A stretch of 64,000 bases of DNA from JABMNT01 sp048262255 (GTDB taxonomy: Bacteria > Pseudomonadota > Alphaproteobacteria > Rhodospirillales > Casp-alpha2). This document shows, piece after piece, positions 60,617-64,000 of this stretch (the stretch's first letter is position 1; every line of letters begins with the position of its first letter). A program made the position numbers and the translations under genes. Below the pieces are notes generated by a model. That model was not told the DNA's origin, ran no database searches, and worked only from the letters and a program-made list of their open reading frames with translations. Location of the stretch: contig JBLXFH010000002.1 of NCBI GenBank assembly GCA_048262255.1, positions 620,001 through 684,000 of the forward strand, read 5' to 3'.

Positions 60617-62421
60617 CCGGCCTCCGCCGTATGTGGAAGATCCATCAATTCCGTTTCGGCAAATTGCAGATCATAAAGGCGTTTGTATATGCCATCTCGG
60701 GCCAGCAATTCCAGATGCGTACCCTGTTCGGCAACCCGTCCTTTGTCGATGACGCAAATCAGATCGGCATCCACGACTGTCGACAGACGGTGCGCAATCA
60801 CCACCGTGGTTCGCCCTTTCATCAGCGCTTTCAGCGCAGCCTGCACATGACGCTCGGATTCCGTATCCAGCGCCGAGGTGGCTTCATCCAGCAACAGAAT
60901 GGGGGCGTTTTTCAACATTGCCCGGGCGATGGCCAGACGTTGACGCTGCCCGCCCGACAGGCGAATGCCTTGCTCGCCAACCAGTGTCTCGTAGCCTTGT
61001 GGCAATTCCCGGATAAACTCGTCTGCCGCTGCATGCTGGGCGGCCTGTTCGATCTCTTCCTCGGAAGCGCCTTGACGCCCATAGCCGATATTGGCCGAAA
61101 TCGTATCGTCAAACAGTGTCACTTCCTGACTGACCAGAGCAATGTTGGCGTAGAGCGATTGCTGGGTCACGTCGCGTACATCATGGCCATCAACGGTCAC
61201 CGAACCGGATGTGACATCGTAAAACCGCGGAATCAGATTGAGGATGGTCGATTTTCCGGCTCCCGATGTTCCGACCAACGCCACGGTTTTACCCGCTGGA
61301 ACGTCGATATCGAGCCCGTTTAACGCCTGGCTCTCATCATTATAGGCAAAGGTTACCTTACTGAAGCAAACGTTGCCTGCAACCTTGCCCAATGGCTTGG
61401 CGCTCTCCCTGTCAACAATCGCCGGTGCCCGGTCCATCACTGAAAACAGGCGCTGCGCACTGGCAAGCCCTTCCTGAATGCTTGAGTTCAGGTTGGCCAG
61501 CCGCTTCATCGGCTCGTAAGCCATCAGCAGAGCGGTAATGAACGAGAAAAAAGCGCCTGCTGTTGTTTCGTCTGCGATCACCCGGGAACCGCCATAAACG
61601 ATCACCACAAAAATCGCCACGCCGCCCAAAGTTTCCATAATGGGGCGCGACAGTTCCCGCGTCCGGGCGGCTTTCAGCGTCAGGCGGAATATGCGCTCCA
61701 CCACTCCAGCGATCCGTGTTCCCTCATAATTGGCCATGCCATAGGCCTTGACCATTCGAATCCCCTGAAAGGTCTGGCCCAGGACAGTCGTAAACACACC
61801 GATTTCCTCCTGGGTATTCGCCGTGACCTTACGCATGCGCTTGCCGATGCGGACAATCGGATAAATAGCGACGGGAAAAACAAAAAAGGAGACCGCCGCC
61901 AGTTCCCAATCCTGCCAGAACATCACCCCGACCAGACCGATCAGCGACATCAAATCCTTGCCAACACCCGTCAGGCCATTGGAAACCGCCACCCGCATCT
62001 GGTGCACGTCAACGGTAAACCGCGAAATCAGGGTGCCGGAAGGAACGTTGTGGAAAAACGCCAGATCCATGGCCGCCAGATGCGCAAACAGCTTGTTTTG
62101 GGTGTCCGCAATGATTTTCAGCCCGACAAAGCTCATCAGCATGGACTGGCCGTAATTGGCCATGCCCTTGGCGAGGAAGGTCCCGATGACAATAAACCCG
62201 ACCGGCCACAGCATGGCCTCGTTCTTGGCGACAAAAACGTCATCGACGATGGGTTTCATCATATAGGCCGAAAAGGCATTGGCAGCGGCCATCAAAACCA
62301 TGCAGACAATGGCCAAACCGATCCATCCCACATATCCGTGGATGCTTTCCCGCCACAGGCGGCGCATCAGATAGGATGTGGATTTGGGCGCACCTACCGT
62401 CGATTCAATGAATTCAGTCAA
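60613..62421 (-). CDS. msbA: MsbA-type lipid A exporter, ABC transporter
   Basis: 602 residues: an N-terminal six-helix exporter domain and an ATPase with Walker A GTSGAGKST, signature LSGGQRQRLAIARAM, Walker B ILLLDEATSALD and the switch His in IAHRLSTV. In this cluster it would flip core-lipid A across the inner membrane. The start is a TTG with AGGTGG nine bases upstream; the next in-frame ATG would remove the beginning of the first helix. Confidence 0.93.
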   Translation of the reverse strand: MTEFIESTVGAPKSTSYLMRRLWRESIHGYVGWIGLAIVCMVLMAAANAFSAYMMKPIVDDVFVAKNEAMLWPVGFIVIGTFLAKGMANYGQSMLMSFVGLKIIADTQNKLFAHLAAMDLAFFHNVPSGTLISRFTVDVHQMRVAVSNGLTGVGKDLMSLIGLVGVMFWQDWELAAVSFFVFPVAIYPIVRIGKRMRKVTANTQEEIGVFTTVLGQTFQGIRMVKAYGMANYEGTRIAGVVERIFRLTLKAARTRELSRPIMETLGGVAIFVVIVYGGSRVIADETTAGAFFSFITALLMAYEPMKRLANLNSSIQEGLASAQRLFSVMDRAPAIVDRESAKPLGKVAGNVCFSKVTFAYNDESQALNGLDIDVPAGKTVALVGTSGAGKSTILNLIPRFYDVTSGSVTVDGHDVRDVTQQSLYANIALVSQEVTLFDDTISANIGYGRQGASEEEIEQAAQHAAADEFIRELPQGYETLVGEQGIRLSGGQRQRLAIARAMLKNAPILLLDEATSALDTESERHVQAALKALMKGRTTVVIAHRLSTVVDADLICVIDKGRVAEQGTHLELLARDGIYKRLYDLQFAETELMDLPHTAEAG

Positions 62422-62474
62422 AGGCTTACCACCTGTTTTTTAAACGCTGCACCCTATCACGCCTGGCGAAAAGG

Positions 62475-63812
62475 TTAAATCCCCGCGACAGTCAAACCGT
62501 CGACACGCACGGTTGGTGCATTCGTTCCATAGCGGAACTCGAGATCATCCGCCGGCGTCAGATTCTGGAACATATCCAAGAGGCTGCCAGCGATAGTCAC
62601 TTCATTGACCGGATAGGAAATCTCTCCATTTTCAATCCAGAAACCGCCAGCACCCCGGCTATAATCGCCAGTAATCCCGTTAACCCCCATACCAATCAGC
62701 TCTGTTATATAAAAACCCGACGCCACATCACGGATCATATCTTCTCTGGAGATAGATCCGGCATCCATATAAAGGTTGGTTGTCGAAGGCGATGGCGGAG
62801 AAGATGTGCCGCGTGATGCATTACCTGTTGTCTGGAGACCCAGCTGGCGGGCCGAATGCAGATCAAGAATCCAGGTCTGTAAAACACCATCCGCAATGAT
62901 ATGGCGTGTCTGTGTCGCAACTCCCTCCGCATCAAAAGCTTTCGAGCGCAATCCACGCTTGCGAAGCGGATCGTCGATAATATTGACGCCATTGGCAAAC
63001 AGCTGCGCACCCATTTTATCTTTCAGAAACGTCGTCCCCCGCGCCACGGAAGAGCCGTTAACCGCGCCAGACAGATGGCCGACCAGAGAGCTGGAAACGC
63101 GCGGATCAAAAATCACCGGAACCTGTGCGGTTTTCACCTTTCTGGGTTTCAGACGCGCCACGGCTTTTTCCCCCGCTGCCCGTCCCAGATCGGAGGCCTC
63201 GCGCAGGTCTTCACCATAAACCGCCGTTGAATAATCGTAATCGCGTTCCATGCCGGTGCCTTCACCGGCAACCACCGAAACGCTCAGAGAATGACCCGAA
63301 CCTTCACGTTGCTGGGCAAAGCCGTTTGTCCCGGCGACGGCCAGTCTGGATTTGCCCCATCCGGCTTCGGCGCCTTCGGAATTGGTGACACCTTTAACCG
63401 CGAGAGCAGCCTCTTCCGCATCGCGGGTCCGTTGTTCCAGAACTTCACCGGAGGGCTCTATCGGATCACAATCGTCCAAATCCGGAATGTCCGTCGCCAA
63501 CAACTCATCCGGCGCCAGGCCACAATAAGGGTCTTCAGGCACAACTTTCGCCATCGAGACGGCCCGCGCAACCAGATCATCAAGCGCCTGTTTGGACAGA
63601 TCGGATGAAGACACAATAGCCTGGCGCTGACCGATCAAAACCCGCAAACCGAGATCGTAGCCTTCGGAACGCGTCAGGCTTTCCGGCTCGCCTTTGCGGC
63701 ATGCTGTGGATACGGAGATGCCTTCCACATAAATGGCATCGGCCGCATCGGCCCCAGCCGATTTTGCCTGCGCGACCAGATCCGTTAGATAGCCCAGCGG
63801 GTCAGAACTCAT
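62475..63812 (-). CDS. tldE: TldE/PmbA-type metalloprotease subunit
   Basis: 445 residues of the TldD/PmbA family. GEPESLTRSEGYDLGLRVLIG, PEDPYCGLAPDELL and the C-terminal blocks IADGVLQTWILDLHSARQLG, GNASRG and FYITELIGMGVNGITGDYSRGAGGFWIENGEI are typical. It lacks the TldD HExxxH, as expected for the TldE partner. The heterodimer degrades unfolded peptides and processes antibiotics such as microcins. ATG at 63812 is chosen with AAGGAG about 13 bases before it. tldD is not in the window. Confidence 0.95.
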   Translation of the reverse strand: MSSDPLGYLTDLVAQAKSAGADAADAIYVEGISVSTACRKGEPESLTRSEGYDLGLRVLIGQRQAIVSSSDLSKQALDDLVARAVSMAKVVPEDPYCGLAPDELLATDIPDLDDCDPIEPSGEVLEQRTRDAEEAALAVKGVTNSEGAEAGWGKSRLAVAGTNGFAQQREGSGHSLSVSVVAGEGTGMERDYDYSTAVYGEDLREASDLGRAAGEKAVARLKPRKVKTAQVPVIFDPRVSSSLVGHLSGAVNGSSVARGTTFLKDKMGAQLFANGVNIIDDPLRKRGLRSKAFDAEGVATQTRHIIADGVLQTWILDLHSARQLGLQTTGNASRGTSSPPSPSTTNLYMDAGSISREDMIRDVASGFYITELIGMGVNGITGDYSRGAGGFWIENGEISYPVNEVTIAGSLLDMFQNLTPADDLEFRYGTNAPTVRVDGLTVAGI

Positions 63813-64000
63813 ACTCAATTTCCGGCTCCTTATTATAGCTTTGCAGCTGACATGACACGGCAATTTGGCAAACCTTAGCCGCGGATGAAACCGATATTTC
63901 ATTTTCTGGCGTTTTGGTCCCGTTTGTCATAAAAGAATATAGCTATTAGCGGGTTTTAAAAGGCGCAGAATAGATTATATATTTAACAGTAAAGTTAGAT

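Noticed and set aside
1..64000. Mobile elements, CRISPR arrays, phage or plasmid modules
   Set aside because: I found no transposase, complete integrase, repeat-spacer array, toxin-antitoxin pair or replication gene; the one recombinase-like protein lacks a catalytic domain.

Overview
The window reads as chromosomal DNA of a free-living, probably aquatic alphaproteobacterium (Rhodospirillales/Sneathiellales-like is my best guess, not proven). Pointers are the alphaproteobacterial-type ornithine/lysine decarboxylase, the ileS-lspA-DUF3035(BamF-like)-M16-M16 gene order, the lpxL-lpxK-waaA-DUF374-msbA-tldE lipid A cluster, a nirK-cytochrome-nirV denitrification cluster and a complete tripartite tricarboxylate transporter. 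G+C looks moderate and even. I see no insertion sequence, prophage, CRISPR array or rRNA; one tRNA (Leu, anticodon CAA) is present.

Layout. 1-5054 (minus): a likely five-gene operon of an acyl-CoA synthetase, a divergent citrate-synthase-family lyase, a family-3 solute-binding-fold protein without signal peptide, a core methionine synthase resembling MesD, and an NMT1-type binding protein, also without signal peptide, cut by the window edge. 5312-6232: a secreted protein of unknown function. 6259-10239 (minus): phosphonate biosynthesis: phnW, a PEP mutase fused to a cytidylyltransferase, and phosphonopyruvate decarboxylase. 10561-12093: a small beta-barrel protein and a PagL-type lipid A deacylase. 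12224-15345 (minus): ftsH-cbpA-cbpM proteostasis operon, divergent from queC, with an FNR-type palindrome between them. 16327-21112: orphan sensor kinase, amidohydrolase and ornithine decarboxylase with a long leader. 21141-23926 (minus): nirK, a diheme cytochrome and nirV, with a candidate FNR/NnrR site upstream. 24294-29831: sulfatase and tctCBA transporter, divergent from a LysR regulator. 29860-34951: tRNA-Leu, DUF547 protein, ferredoxin plus tartrate/D-malate dehydrogenase, a lone recombinase DNA-binding-like domain, an M23 protein and a MaoC hydratase. 35041-47900 (plus): housekeeping run ribF, ileS, lspA, BamF-like, M16 pair, DODA-type dioxygenase, pgi, mutL and a methyltransferase-like gene. 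47865-56715: rsmD, rluB, tadA, focA-type channel, two conserved unknowns, purD, xseA, M23 and mscS. 56736-63812 (minus): lipid A/Kdo assembly and export operon, with tldE upstream.

How they fit. The phosphonate genes would make aminoethylphosphonate and, through the fused cytidylyltransferase, CMP-activate it for attachment to a surface glycan or lipid; no transferase is in the window. The nirK cluster and the formate/nitrite-type channel imply at least partial denitrification, and two FNR-like sites suggest oxygen control also reaches the ftsH operon or queC. The most unusual part is the first operon: a folate-independent-type methionine synthase placed with a CoA ligase, a citrate-synthase homologue that seems to lack canonical catalytic residues, and two apparently cytoplasmic binding proteins.
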